From: Tieghemiomyces parasiticus
Lineage: Eukaryota > Kickxellomycota > Dimargaritomycetes > Dimargaritales > Dimargaritaceae
Length of the DNA stretch: 64,000 nt
Direction: 5' to 3'
Assembly (NCBI GenBank): GCA_027575765.1
Contig: JANBPT010000009.1
Coordinates: 1 to 64,000 of the forward strand
The translations under genes were made by a program, and so were the position numbers. The number at the start of each line of letters is the position of its first letter. Positions within the stretch are counted from its first letter, which is position 1. Of the stretch, positions 34,239-47,500 are shown piece after piece. The notes below the pieces were generated by a model. It was not told the DNA's origin. It worked only from the letters and a program-made list of their open reading frames with translations, and did no database searches.

Positions 34239-37200
34239 CTAGTGTAGGGAGGATGGTGACGATCCCAACTCGACGGAGGGCTGGTAGCTATGGTAGCTTG
34301 CATACGACATGAGTGGAACGGGGGACGCCGACCGACCGGTCCCGGGGCTGAGCCACGCCGTCTGGGCGGCCGGAGGCGGCAACGGTTGGTGAGGCGGTGG
34401 TGGGTGACGACCGGTGACGGCCAGTTGGTGATGCTGGTGGTGCTGAGGGTATTGGTGGTAGGGATCAGCCATCTCGACTGGTAAGGCATGCGGCGTAGGC
34501 GGCAAGCTAAGGCGGTGCGCGGCCTTGCGGGCGGGCGTGGAAATTGGCGCGGCGCGAGACAATGGTCGGGAAGGAGGACGTTGTGGGAATAGGTCCTCCG
34601 GGGCAGGGCGAAGCGCACGGGGGCCAAACCGCACAGCGGTGGACCCCGGCGTCGCGGTAGCGGAGTGACTACCGGTTGGCGTATTATGGATAACGGGTAG
34701 AGATGTCGTGGCGAACGAGGCCGAGGACGAGTAAGATCGCCCCGATAGCGGGCTCGGATGGGTATTCAAAGGGTTGGGCGAGGCGGGGCCGTGGCCCGAG
34801 TTATGTGACCCCGTCGGGAGGGGGGCGTCCGCAAAGCGACCGGCGCGCAGATCGGACAGGCTAGCCCTAGTGAGGGGTCGAGAGAGTGGTGAGGCGTGGC
34901 GGGTAATAGCCCGTGCCCGTGGAAGAGACCCAGCGCCTGCGGCGGGCGGGTAGGTAGGCAAAAGGGATAGGTCTGTGGCGGCTCGGTGGGGCCCCACGGG
35001 TACTTGGTGGACCGGTTCACCATCTGGCGGAGGGACGTAGGCGCCGTTGGTACGTGACGGTGACAGACCAACGGTCAAGGCGGGCCCTGTTTCGGTCCGT
35101 TCGGGTAACGAGTAGGGGCTGTGCGGCCCGCTCCGCACGAGGTGTGCACTACTGATAACGGGTTCGGGCGTAACGGCGGCCCGGTGAGGACTGTTGTGGG
35201 CCCCATTGCCGGCAATCCACACCTGGCCAGGGACTGACACAGGCCCTTCGACCGCGGGAGGTTCAGTAGTACCGGTTTGGAGCAGGGAAAGGTGCTCTAA
35301 CTTTGCCACCAGCAGGGACGGCTGGAATCCTGATCGGGGCCGACGACGCTCGGTGATTTCGGCGAAAGGGTACGTGGGAAACTCGTCGTCACCATCACCG
35401 TCACTGCTGCCGCCGTCACTGGTATCCAGTTCCTCCGTGGCTTGTCCCTCGTCTTCGTCATCATCACCACCGTCAGACTGGCCACCTACGGCAGAATCCA
35501 GACCAGTCGACTCGCATTTAGTCGGAGCTGAGAGGGTAATGGCAGATCGCCCAGACCCGGTCGAGGTCCGCCGACTTCCCTCGCTATCCGTCACGCGGAA
35601 GTCGAACTTGGGGGAGAAGAGCGGGTCGGACCCGTCAGTGGGGTCTGGGGTAGGTAAACGCGGGGGCGGCGTGACAGTACATGGCGGGGACGGAGGTTTG
35701 GATCCGGACGGGGAGGTCGATTGGGCATGGTACTTAGCCAAGGTCGATTCTTGATCAGTTGGGCCAGGGAGGTCGTTGGTAAACCCCGTTAGCACCGTGA
35801 GTAGGTCGTTCCCGTACCATTGGCTGGTGACTACGAGCTGCTCGCGCATAAGTTCGAGGCTCTGGTCGATACTGGCCAGGGCGGTGGTGATTCTCGCGTC
35901 GGAGTGCAACGGACGATTCAAGACCGTGCGATAATGTTGCTGAGTAGTGGTGGGTAATACAGAGGGTATAGGGAAGGGGGGTGCAGAGGGATGAGAAACG
36001 ATTAGGAGCTGTATTAGAAAACACCAGCTATAGCGCAAAAGGGGAGGGTGGGTTCTTTGAAAGGGATGGGCTAGTCTGAAACATGCAACATACCTCAATG
36101 AAGTCTCGGTCAGAGCGACCAGGGTCGCGCCGGGCCGTGACGGTACTGGGTGGCAAGACTAGTACGTTAGCCTCGATGCCAGCCAGGGTGACGGGTATGT
36201 CAATACGATGCTGCTGGAGGGTGGCCTTGTAAACCCCGTTGGCGGCTGCCAGATCCTCGATCGTCCGCAGCAAGTCATCGGTCTTGGTGCTGTGCACCTC
36301 CTTGATGTTGGCAAAGTCGTCGGTGTACCTGCGCTCCAACTTCTGCAGACGGGCCTCCAACTGGCGGACATCACGGGCCCGCTCGTACTCGAGCTTACGC
36401 AGCCGCCGCTTGAGGTCCTCATTCTCTGCACTCAAGGTTTTGTTCTGGCCCTTAATACAAGACGAGCGAGCAGAGGGAAGAACGGCGTAGGGACGGGTGT
36501 GAGGGATTAGGACTGGCTTCGAATGAAATTGCCCTAGAAAGGGGGGGTCTACCTTTGTGCCCGGCGGCATGATAGTGGTGGACACTTACCTCGACGTTGT
36601 TGATGTGGTCCTGGTACTCGCTGATCTGTACCGTGAAGTCCCGGTTGAGGAGTTCCATCTGTTGCATTACCTCCTGTATCGTGGACGATTCGCTGTTTTG
36701 CCGTAACCTGTAGGCCAGTGGAATACAAGTAAAGGATGGTAGCAACGGCGAGTTAATCGTCTATTTCAGCGCAATCAGCAATGTGAGGGTTGATTCTGGT
36801 TGAGCGCCGCGTAAAAGTTGGGTCGATACTTACCGCTGTCGCATGCTGACGGACATTTGCGAGGCACCAGTGAAGAAGGTGGAGAGGCGCTTGGTGGCCG
36901 TGTCGTTAGGCGAGATAACCAGCGTCTTATGCGAAGGGGCAGGTCCGGATACAGACGGTCGCGGATTTAGCGGACTGCTGAAGACCACGGAGTTGCTGCG
37001 GCTAGTGGAAGGTAGGCATAGTCCATAGGAGGGGAGGTGGTAAGGATTAGTGATGCATCGAGTGGAAACAATAAGTAAAGGCCATGGTAAGTGATTAATA
37101 CGACTGGGGGACACCTCGTACGATACAAGTCGCGCCTGATTAACCTACCGTTTGCCGACGATATCTGACCGCCGCTCGCTGGGGATGTAGCTGGGGCTGG

Positions 37201-37327
37201 GGACGGGCGAGTCAAGTACGGACACCGGCCGGACGGTCCCGGGCGTACTCTCGCGGGATAGGTCTAGCGAGGATCGACTAGGGGATAGAGACCGCGGCTC
37301 GGACGTGCGGTGGACAACAAAAGACAT
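34239..37327 (-). CDS. Large coiled-coil, Ser/Pro-rich protein of unknown function
   Basis: I reconstruct five exons: 37327-37149, 37001-36834, 36707-36590, 36450-36094 and 35939-34239. All introns are GT-AG with matching phases, giving 840 residues. I do not recognise the family. Residues 1-115 are Ser/Pro/Arg-rich with many SP and TP sites, suggesting proline-directed phosphorylation. About 120-235 is a strong heptad coiled coil (for example NEDLKRRLRKLEYERARDV, then LEARLQKLERRY). A helical stretch follows at about 280-330 (SIDQSLELMREQLVV). The rest is disordered, with a very acidic patch near 430 and Pro/His/Gln-rich runs at the C terminus. A role in cytoskeleton, polarity or spindle-pole scaffolding would fit the architecture but is only inference. 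Internal exon limits are firm; the start assumes the ATG of exon 1. Confidence 0.75.
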
Positions 37328-39045
37328 CGTAGTTTGGTCGGAGAGGGGAGGGTGCCCGAGTGCGGGCAAGGGAGCGCACGAAGCGGGCGGAGCAGGGTTT
37401 CGTGGGCGGAGAAACTAAAAGGAGGCTACTATGAAGCTTTAACTCAAGCTTCCACGGAAGGTTTTGGCAAGCTTGTCGCCCAATTGCTCAAGATTTAGTC
37501 TGGCTCCACGTTAAGGTTTAAAGCAGCCAGTAGCGCGCTCGAGGAATATGAGGTGCGCGTGGAAATGAGCCACGGAATTCCGCTAGAAGCCGTAGCGGTG
37601 CGACGGAACACGGCCGGCGAGAGCGGGGAAAAGAGCGGCGTAATGAGGGCTGGCGGCCAGAGGTGCGGAGTTGTGACCGATAAGCGGATGCTGTCGGACA
37701 GGCTGGCTAGCGGGCAGTGGCGGTCGCAGCACGGCGTAGCTACACCGGGTGGCTATAGAAGGGGCGGAAAGGAATAAGGCTAGGGGAGTAGGATGAATTG
37801 GCAACAAGGTTTATGGAATTCATTCGGGCATGGATAAAGCTGGGGTGGAAGTCAAGTGGCACAGAGCCTGGAATGGTGCGGCCGGTATGGTAACGTAAAC
37901 AAACCACAATTCTCCCCACACACAAATAACAGGGGCACTGACGTGGGGGGAGGGGAAAGTGGGAGGGAGGGGCGGGGCGGGGCGAGCTGGAGGCGGAGGG
38001 AGGGGGCAGAAAGGCATGTCATGGCCAAGTCGATTCGTAGCGCTTACCGGCAACCACTGCAGGCGGCGGTGAGAGCTAGGGCCCGGGGATGGGCAGAGGA
38101 CAGCTGAAAATAGGGCATGTCTCAGTTGACGGACCCTCTATCCTCGGCCCCTCTTCATTGGCACCTCCTGCGGATTGCAAGGGTAGGGAGGGGCTGAATA
38201 GCAGCGACCACACGTGTGGACTTGGTGAATGGAGTGAGGCCTGGGCTAGCGAAATCCTCCGCTCCCGCCGCGAATAGCCTCGTGCTGCCGAGAGAGGGCG
38301 CAGGCGGTCCAGCAAGCCTGAACACCTAAATGCAAGCAATACCGCTGGGGCTAAAAGACTCAAGGCAGCCAGTTGGCGGGGCTGATAGACCCGGGCACTG
38401 TGCCAATCAAGGACGGTACGCAGCTGCCCGTCCACCGCCAGTTCCTGATATCAACAGTTGCCAGTGAGGGGACTTGCGACCAAGCCGGTGCATCATCCTA
38501 CGCCCTCTCCTCGGTAGTGACCTGCGTACCATGCTTGCTGTTTGTCACTCCAGCTTCTGCTGGAGCCATGGGCGACTCACGTGATTGATTCCTTGGCCCT
38601 TGAGTAGGCAGCCATGGCCCATAAGCATTCCTACTATGGCCCCGTTGCCACTACATGGCAGCTACAGCTCTGGAGTATGGTGGTGACTGCGGATGAGGCG
38701 GTGGTGACTGCGGCTTAGGGAGCAACGCCGTGCGGGCCAGCTATACGCGATCAAGGCCGAGCTACTGGCCTGGAGGGTGCCACGTCCTCACGGCTGGGTC
38801 GGAGCTGCGAGCTTGCCTGGGCCCTAATCTCCCAACTTGGGCCTTGCAGCCAGACACGACGTGCGATGGCCGTACTAACCTGCAATCATTCACTTTGACC
38901 CCCCCTCTCTCACTGCCATAGCGCGAGCTTCCGCTGGCCCTGTCACACCCATCGCCTGCCATCAGCATCGCATTCGTTCCCACCAGACCCAAATCCCCAT
39001 TCATCTATCTTTTCTTATATCTATTCCATCCCAGTTCCTGTGAAC
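37328..39045. promoter_or_regulatory. Bidirectional upstream region of the coiled-coil protein and PSMA2 genes
   Basis: A 1.7-kb gap between divergent genes. The 110 bases before the PSMA2 ATG are pyrimidine-rich. ORFs at 38076-38435 (-) and 38373-38588 (+) have no recognisable features. Confidence 0.4.
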
Positions 39046-40188
39046 ATGACCGACCGCTATAGCTTCTCTCTCACCACCTTCTCGCCCAGCGGCAAGCTGC
39101 TGCAAATCGAGCATGCCCTGAATGCCGTGTCCCAGGGCGTGACATCTGTCGGCATCAGAGGTAGGCCATCTGCCATCTCCATCTGGCCCGCTGCATCCGG
39201 TCTCGTGTTACTGATACTTATGACCCGGCGGGTGCCCTGGTTTGGACTCATCGGCCGCAGGCCTGTGTACTGCGGCTGTCCACTGCCGGTTTGACGGAGG
39301 AGCCACCTCGGATGACCGACCGAACTCCCCCCTCACCTCCTTCATTTACTGAACTTCACCAACACGCCTCCTCACCTTCCAAATCCACCCTTCCTTAGCT
39401 GCAAATGGCATCGTCATCGCCACCGAGAAAAAAGCTGGCTCGCCGCTGATTGACACGTCGACGCTGGAAAAGATCAGCATGGTGTGCTCGTCGATCGGGA
39501 TTGTCTACGCCGGAATGGGCCCGGACGCCCGGGTCCTGGTCAACAAGGCCCGCAAGACCGCCCAAGCTTACCGGCGGGTGTACAATGAAGACCCGCCTGT
39601 GGCTATCCTCGTCAAGGCCATTGCCGGCGTCATGCAGGAGTTTACCCAGTCTGGTGGCGTGCGGCCGTTCGGCGTCTCTGTTCTTATCGCTGGATTTGAC
39701 GTAAACGGTCCCACGCTCTACCAGGTCGACCCTTCGGGTTCGTACTACTCGTGGTTGGCCACGGCCATCGGCAAGAACATGGTTAACGCCAAGACCTTCC
39801 TGGAGAAACGGTAAGTCATGATCAATCGAGTCAGTAGAACTCAGCACCGAACACTACGCTTACTGTCGTGATGAAATGGACCAATGACATCTTGGAGGTG
39901 TTCCAATAGTATCTTTAACCATGCCATCGATTGTTTTTTTTTACTCCTTCTCCTCTCATGTATTTCCACCTCTCTAGGTTTGACGAGGCGATGGAACTTG
40001 AGGATGCCGTCCACACCGCCATCCTGACGCTCAAGGAGGGCTTCGAAGGCCAGATTACCGAGGATACTTTGGAAATTGGTGTGATTGGTGGGTCCCCCCA
40101 GACCTCGGCCACGGGCGAACACCAACCGTTTACCTTCAAGAAGCTGACATCGCAGGAGGTCAAAGACTACTTGTCCAACATTGCCTAG
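39046..40188 (+). CDS. PSMA2: 20S proteasome subunit alpha 2 (PSMA2 type)
   Basis: An alpha-ring subunit of the 20S proteasome; yeast name PRE8. Three exons, 39046-39160, 39399-39810 and 39978-40188, with GT-AG introns of 238 and 167 bases, give 245 residues. The N terminus reads [20 protein letters not shown], the alpha-type signature, with SGKLLQIE diagnostic of this subunit. [16 protein letters not shown] is in exon 2. The C-terminal exon ends [12 protein letters not shown]. Phases match and no residue appears to be missing. An AATAAA lies 125 bases after the stop. Confidence 0.95.
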
Positions 40189-40312
40189 GCCGATACAATA
40201 TTTTTCGCGATATCGTCCCATTACTCGTGCTGTACTTTGAACCCCTTTCTTCTGCCCTTACTGTCATATGTTTCTACACTACCCAATCCACCCGATCCAC
40301 TCCTCAGGGTTC

Positions 40313-40318
40313 AATAAA
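40313..40318 (+). terminator. Polyadenylation signal of PSMA2
   Basis: A canonical AATAAA, 125 bases downstream of the PSMA2 stop and in the right sense. Confidence 0.55.
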
Positions 40319-40582
40319 TGAATTGGGGGTAAAACACGCAACACTTCCGCCTAAACATAGCGAGAGTTTATGAACCTAGCTGCCTTGCGGGCTGTATGAC
40401 ATGGTAGCATGTACGGTCTTGTGTGTACACCCTAGTTCTATCCACTTTATATTTATTATCGGAGCGCGGTGCAGTTGTTTCAATGTGTGTGTGTATGGGG
40501 GGGGGTTAAGTTTAGGGCCTGAGAAGCCCATGTGAAAAGTGTCATTGCACCTTCTCCCCCTCCCCCTACGTGGCCAATAGGG
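40319..40582. other. Gap between convergent PSMA2 and CPSF2, with TG and G runs
   Basis: Contains (TG)n at about 40484-40494 followed by a G-run to 40505, close to the CPSF2 stop. No gene. Confidence 0.4.
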
Positions 40583-43500
40583 CTAACAGATGGCGTGCTG
40601 CCGGTACACGATAGTACGCACGCGGTAGTACTCGGGCGAGAGCATGCCCTCGACGAAGAAATTACCCTGGTCGGTCTGTAGTGGTAGATTGGCAAAGCAG
40701 TAGACCATCAATGTGGGGGAAGGGGAGGAGTGGAAGGAGTCACCCAGCGTAGGTTAGTTGCGAGCCCCAGTTCGCTAATGACCCGGTAGTCAAGGTGAAA
40801 TCAAAAAAAAAGTCAGTGTGCACTGGCTGATCCATGCGGAAAACCACGTATAACTTACCTTTCGGATGGCCACCTTGTCGTTACACACGAGTACACCCTC
40901 GTCCTGGAACTCGGCGCGAAATCCCTCGCGGAGCAGGATCTTGCGGAGGTGAGTCAACCGGGCGTCGCCAACAAACACGGGCCGGTGGAACGGGTGGGGT
41001 TGGTCGAAAGCGATGAGGTCTAGCACCGGCCGGCCGGTTGTGGCCGTGGTGGCCGGGACGGGACCGGCGGCGGGTGCTGCGGATCCCAGGGTAGAAGAGG
41101 CTTCATCCCGTGGCCGGAGCCGACCGCTAACCGGAGCAAACTGGTACCCGCGAAGCGAATCGAGTCGCAGCGAGGTGAAGAGGGCGTCGGTGAGGGTGAC
41201 CTTTAGCGTCAGCTGGCCGGTAGATACGTTGAGGGTTTCGCCGACGCTAGGCGTCAGTACCTCGTGGGTGATTTGCTCGCTGGCCAGGCACACCTGCGCG
41301 AGATATTCAGTGCTAGCGGGGTCCCCGTGGACCAGGACAAGCTTTTTGGGACCCCAGAGGTTAAGCAGATTCACTACCGAGCGGCCGTCTGACCTGCCCT
41401 CCATGCCCACGTAGCGGACCTGGCACCGGAACTCAACCGGCCGCACCTCAGATACATACTTGGCGGGTGCGTTCAGGTCCCCGTCGTGGTCCTCCGCCCC
41501 AGGCTCCGCGAGGTTTGCTGCGGCGCTATCGTCGAGGGCTCCGGCGGCCCCGCGGCGCGTCCCATAGGCCAAGACGCCGTGCTGAGTTAGCGGGTTGTCC
41601 TTAGTGTAGGCGTTGGGGTCGATAATCTCCCCGTAGTCGTCGAACCGTTTGCGCCGCTCAATGTAGGGAAACATGCGGAAGGTTTGGGCAGCATGGTACA
41701 CCCCGCCCACTAGCGTCGGCTCCCGGATGAACAGGTCGTGTTGCCGGAACAAGAGGTCCTCAATGTCCTCGTCGTCCACCTCGGCCTCCGACACGTCCGA
41801 GGCCTCGTCGTCCTCACCCGCCCTGCCGGGTGCATCCTCCAGCAGCGCCTTGCTTCGCGCTAGCAGGGCCGCCTGAGAAGCCTCCTGCTCCTGCTTCTGC
41901 CGCTCCGCCGCACGATATTCGTATAGCTCAGCTCCCGCCAGGAGGACACGCCGCCGGTGGGCCAGCTCCAGGGTCGTATTGAGGGTGACGGGCCCGGCCG
42001 GCGTGCCGTTCGGTTGGCCCGCCGCCCAGGAGTCGTACAGACAACGAGCCAGGCTCCCCGCGGGCCCACGGTCGGGAAGGAGCACCAGGTTACCCGGCTG
42101 GCTCGCCCAGGTCTCCAGCAGAGCGCGAGCGAACCCAATTTCCAGACTTTGGTGGCTAGCCAGTACCACCTTGGGGCCCGGGATGTCCTCCACAGGAGCC
42201 AGGGCGTGGACCAGCTTGATCCATTTGAAATCCAGGGGATTCTCGCGCGAGTTAGTAAAGCGTTGGTTGATACTGTCGCTTAGCCATTCCAACATACTGC
42301 GCGCGTAAGTGAATGTCCGTTGGCTCCGATGGGACAGGAAAAAGACTGGCACTTGCAGCCGCTTGGCCTCCCACAACTGTTCGATCGTACAACATAGTTC
42401 CAGCGCCCGCGTGGCGGTGTCGGTAGGGATGAGGACGCTGTGGCCCGCCGTGAGGGTCTGCTGGAGGGAGTCTGTTTTGAGCCAACCGAAGCGAAGACCG
42501 CAGGGAAGGGGGAGAGAGGTAGGGAGGGGGGAATAGGTAGCAACAATTGTGACGAGATGGTTGATATTTCAAGTTGGAAAACTGTCTAAATGAATAATTG
42601 ACCCTTGTCGCACCTGGGCAACGCGCCACCCCAGGGCTGGTACGAAGAACTACCTACCGAGAAAGGTCGCCTCCCGTTGTTTGCGTGGGACGGTACTGGT
42701 CAGGGCGGACTGGCTGTCCGTAATCAGGATAGATGGGCGGCCCAGGGCCTCGAGAATCTGGCCCTCATGTAGAATAACCGACCCGTCCAGGTGACTGCGA
42801 GGTAAAGGCGGAGTTGGTGACGTGGGGCGGGAAGGGGTTAATAAGTGTTGAGAAAGGTTGAGTTCACAGCTGTCGGGGGCATCGATTCGCAACATGGGCT
42901 CTCACTAACGTCGACGCGCACTTACATTTCCTTCATATGGTTGTAGTTGACGGCATAGATGATGTTCTCGGTGTCCTTATGGATCTTCCAGATGGTGCCG
43001 CCGATGGAGTGGCCGGCCGAGAAGGCCTCTATCGTAATTCCTTGGCATTTTCCTAAGGAGCGAGTGAGATGGTGAGGGAATGAGCGGAGCGACCGTCGTG
43101 CGGTTGGCTGTTAAACGAATGGCTTGCAGGTCTTTGGAGGTAGTTACGACGGAGTTGGCCTACCACCACCACCTCCCTCTTACAACTTGACCTCAGCATT
43201 ACGGACCCCACGGTACACCACCGGACTCACCTGTCAAGTGTAACGGTTGGCGGTAGCGGACGGGCGTGATATGATCGAAGGCGGCGCTGATATCGCCCAT
43301 TTTGAAAGCGGCAAATGGCTCGCTGTGGAGCCGACTGAGGAATAGATCCTGCATGATCAACCGGCCCATATTTTGGACGGGCCAGGTGGCGTACACCGGA
43401 CACCGCAGGTTCAGCGTCGTGAAGGCTCGAACGTAGGCACCTAGGTGCTCAACAGAAGCGTGGGCGAGGAGGACCACGTCGACGTGCGGGATGACGCTGA

Positions 43501-43856
43501 TGTAGCAGTGCGTGCATGGACGAGGATCATATTGAATCGGTTAGCGTCGTAATAAAAAGGCAATAGCCGCTACCTCCCCCCTCTATCTCTCTCTCTCCCT
43601 TCGCACCACGATGTATACATACGGCCGCGATACTAAAGCCGAGACGCGTTTAAGCAATTTCCGTCCCTTAGCTTCTACTAAGCCCACCCTCAAAACTCGC
43701 CACTTACCTAGCCAGGGTGGCCCAGGACGAAGATTCGAAGGCATCGGTAGAACCGCAATCCAACAGGATGCGTGCGTCCTCGATTTCCAGTAAATACGAC
43801 AAGGGATCTTCGTTAAGGGCGCCCGACAGCGCTGTGAATTTGACGTAGCTAGCCAT
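40583..43856 (-). CDS. CFT2: Cleavage and polyadenylation specificity factor subunit 2 (CPSF100)
   Basis: CPSF2/Cft2 is the catalytically inactive partner of the CPSF73 endonuclease in mRNA 3'-end formation. Six exons: 43856-43708, 43496-43231, 43052-42926, 42794-42658, 42471-40859 and 40675-40583. All introns are GT-AG in phase, giving 794 residues (human: 782). The N terminus has [10 protein letters not shown] and the exon 1 stretch RILLDCGS. The metallo-beta-lactamase metal motif is degenerate: HASVEH in place of HxHxDH, as known for CPSF100. The beta-CASP region follows, with an acidic insert, then [20 protein letters not shown]. The last exon encodes [21 protein letters not shown], matching the family C terminus. 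Confidence 0.95.
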
Positions 43857-44552
43857 GACGATGTGAATGGAGGGTATTGATGAGCTAGATGGACGACTGA
43901 AGTAGTGGGCGGTGTTTTATCACCAGGCCCAGCTCAGGGTGAAAGGGCAATGAGAATAAATAATTGGGGTGGCGCAGGGATTCGATAGGAACACAGCCTA
44001 CGGGACTGTCGGGAGACATGTCCACAGGCCATAGAACCAACTGGTTTAGGCACTTCATTAGGACGTCCATTCCTCATCGCCCCTACAGTCCGGCGTCAAA
44101 TTATCTAGCACCCTGCGCGCTCTAACGGACAACATTGGGTAAGGGTGTAGCGCTTCAGTCACCCCTATTTTAATTGCTCCACCTCCTCTATTAGCCTCCG
44201 TTGCGATGATAATTTCGGAGTAGGTCTATCAGAAACATTGAGGAAAGAGGTTCTATTGTCAAAGGGCAGATAAAAAAACAGCATCATAAAAGCTAGCGTG
44301 CATGATAGGTCTTTAAATCTGCCACAGTTGCCCCAGCATATACTAAAAAACCTCAACCTCGAGACAACCAGTTACGAAAGGTGAGGTTAAGGAAACAGAG
44401 GGCGAAACAAGCAGTTCAAAAGTAAAATTTACAGACTGACTAAGGTGACGGGATCAGGATTAGGTAAATGATCGAAAGCCTTCAAAAGGCAAGAAGTATA
44501 GGGTTGCGAAAAAAACAAAAACAAAGAAAATCTGCATCGGGACACTATCAAA
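43857..44552. other. Gap between CPSF2 and SIN3 genes
   Basis: About 700 bases holding the CPSF2 promoter and the SIN3 3' end. An A-rich run at about 44508-44530 lies just past the SIN3 stop. No gene is seen. Confidence 0.4.
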
Positions 44553-47500
44553 CTACGCAGACGCTCGCTGCTCCTCCACCCAGGCGTGCCACTTGGCCAC
44601 GCGGGCGGCGTTCTGATCGGCGAGGTTAGCCACTTCCGGGCTTACTTCCGCTTCGGCCAACGGTCCAGCGTCGTCGCGTTCCATCGGGACGGGACTGTCT
44701 CGTGCGGGAGGCTCGGACTTGGCTTCGGCACCATCACCCGCCTCGGCTTTGGATGGCCCCGCCGGTTTACCGGCAACAGTGGGCTCGGACTTGATGTCCA
44801 TCGTGGTCTCACCCTCGTTCGTGTCCATAGCGGATTCGTCCTGCGCCGCCGGAGTGGGAAGAATCTGGGCCAGGTGAGCGGCGGAGGCAGCGGGGCGGGC
44901 GATTCGCGGGACGGTGGTGGTACGCGTGGTGCGCATAAAGAAGTCTTCGCTGTGGGTGACGAAGCAGATCCGGTAGGTGTTAAAATGGATCTTGACCTCG
45001 AGACCGCTGTGTGACACGACGGGCGGGGTCGGATCGGCTGGGGCCTCGCGGGGCAGGTTGCGGCGCAAGAAGGGACACTGGCCGTGGAAGGCCACCCCCT
45101 CGGTGGGAGCCAATAACACGAAACTGTCAACGTAGTAGGCCCACTTGTCCTCGGCCGACACGGCGTGCGATAGCGTGAAGTCGTCCTTAAGTAGGAGCTG
45201 CACCGTGCACGCGCGCGACGGCGCTGGTAGGAATTCGACCCGGTAAATGTGCTCGTCCGACCCAACCACAGACTCGACCTGCATGCGGTATAGGATCTGT
45301 TGACGTACGCTCGTCATGGGTAGGCTGCGCTTGGCATCATACAGTGCTAGCAGCTCGGGGCATCGTGGGTCGGCCCCGACCAGCCCGGCGTGCTTGGTTA
45401 TCAAGCCTAGGATGCGATGGATGCCGACCACGTTGTGTGCATGGGTACGGAACAGGAACCGCATCGCGTCCTCGTACGCCTGGGTCTCCACCTCGCCCTC
45501 GAACATGCGGTCGGCCAAGTTAAGGAACACCTCAAAGTAATCCCCATCAAGAACGTCCGACTCGCTGAGCAGGTCCGGGCGGTACCGTAGACCCAGTTGG
45601 GCTGCTGGCGTGGCCGCCGTGGCATCGTGGAGGACACTGCGATCAGCGGCGGCGGCGGCCCGTTTGGTAGCCAGGAGGCGCCCGTACAGGACCTGGAAGT
45701 GCCGGATGAACACGTAAAAGTTGGTGTTGCCGTAGAAGGTGTGCCAGCGCGGAGACGGGGCAGCGGCGTGCGCGTTGACAGCGGCAGGGGCCACCAGGAA
45801 CCTGGCCACGGACGGGTCCGCGTCATTCGCCGGGGCCAGACCTGAGTCGGCGTGTTCCGTGTGGATCCAGGTGTGCTGGGCCGGGGCGGGCCGGTTGGCG
45901 GCAGAGACATCAACCCCGTCGCCGGCCGCGTACAGGGTTCCGCCGTTGCCGTTCTGTGCGGCCAGGCGCCGGCTACTGCGCTTGAGCTCCGTACCCTCCG
46001 CGACTCCGTTCTCACGGGCCTTGGAGGCGGGGTGGTCAGATTCGGCCTCCACGGCGGGAGATGCGGCGGCCGGGGCAGCGTCGAGAAAGTTTTCCAAAAA
46101 GGCGCACAGCTCTTCCAGCCGGGCGCGATCCTGCGGGTTACCCCCAACCTGCTTGTCGTGGAAGCTGAGGAGAAGTCGGGTGGTGGTGCGCACCAGATCA
46201 GCGTCAACAAACTGGTACTCGAGGTGGTAAGAAGGCGGGTAGGCGTGGGCAAGCCGACGCCGGGCCTGCGGATCCCCATTGTTGGCAGTACTGCGGCCCG
46301 TGGTTAGCCAGCTCATGGCATGGCTCCGGCCTTCGAGGTGGTCGAGCCGCACCTTCTCAATCTCCGTCACATAAGTCTTGACCGTCATATGTTTACGTTC
46401 GGTCATACGGAGCCCCTGGGACTGATAGTCCAAGGAACGGAAGAAGCTCTTAATATCCATGTCGCGCCACACCCGGTTCTGTTGGCGCCGAAGCTTACGC
46501 CATTCCTCATCCTTCTGCTTGAGCCGGCGCAGGACTACGGGCACGGCCACGACCGGGTTGGTCTGCAGGTGGCTGAACACTTCGAGACCGCGTTCGGCGC
46601 CGTAAACACGTTTAAGCATGCGTCGACAGACAGCTGGCGAGTCACCTAGTAGGTCGGCCGGCGGAGTGAACCGGGCGCGCTCCTCCGGCGTCAGAGCCTC
46701 AAGTTGGCGCGCCACGGGTTCCAGCACCGCGATCACCGACAAGTTGGAGTCGATGTTGAGATCAAAGTCGTAGCGCTCCTCTTCGCACTTGTGCAGGGTC
46801 TCCTCGGCGACGTTCTTCTTGTGGCACTCCTGGGTGCTCTCTTCGCTGGACCAGGTGGGATGGGAGACCCACGTGTCATTAAGCACTTCTCGGCAGAGGT
46901 CGTCCCGCCCTGAGCACCGGTCGCGGGTGGCAGACAGGGGTAACTTGCGGTAACTGCCGCGGGCTCGCAGAGTGTTTAGGTCGATGCGCGGGACGGGTGC
47001 CGGGGTATGGTTGACCACCGGTTCAGGGGCCCGGTACCCAATCAAGGTCTTGAACTGAGTGAACAGGCCCTCGTTACCCCCGATGAATCCGGCGACCCGA
47101 TCCACCAGAGTTGCGTCGTCAATGATCTCCTCGTTGTACAGGTTGAGCAATTTGAGGAACTCGTTATAGGTAGTCTTGTGGCCCAGGTAGGTACGGACGA
47201 CGGCAAACAGCTCAAGCTCCTCGTCGGTGAATGGGGCTCCATTAGCGGTGGTGGTGGCCGGCGCCGGCGGGGCGAGTTCCGGTGGTGGCACCGACTCGTG
47301 CTTACCACCCTGCGTTCGGGGGCGTTTCTTGCTGTTGCCCACGGCGGCTGATGCACCGGGGCCAGGCGGCACCGAGCCTGTGGAGGCTGGCTGACTCCGC
47401 TTCTTTCGGTTGGCTAGGGGTTCAGCCGTAGCCTTAACGGGGGCCTCGCCAGGAGGGCCCGCATAGGCCTCACGGCCGGGGCCGCTGGGCCCAAAATCTC

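Noticed and set aside
33713..34627. 304-residue minus-strand ORF
   Set aside because: It overlaps the 3' end of the coiled-coil gene in another frame, is Pro/Arg/Ser/Leu-rich, and shows no signature.
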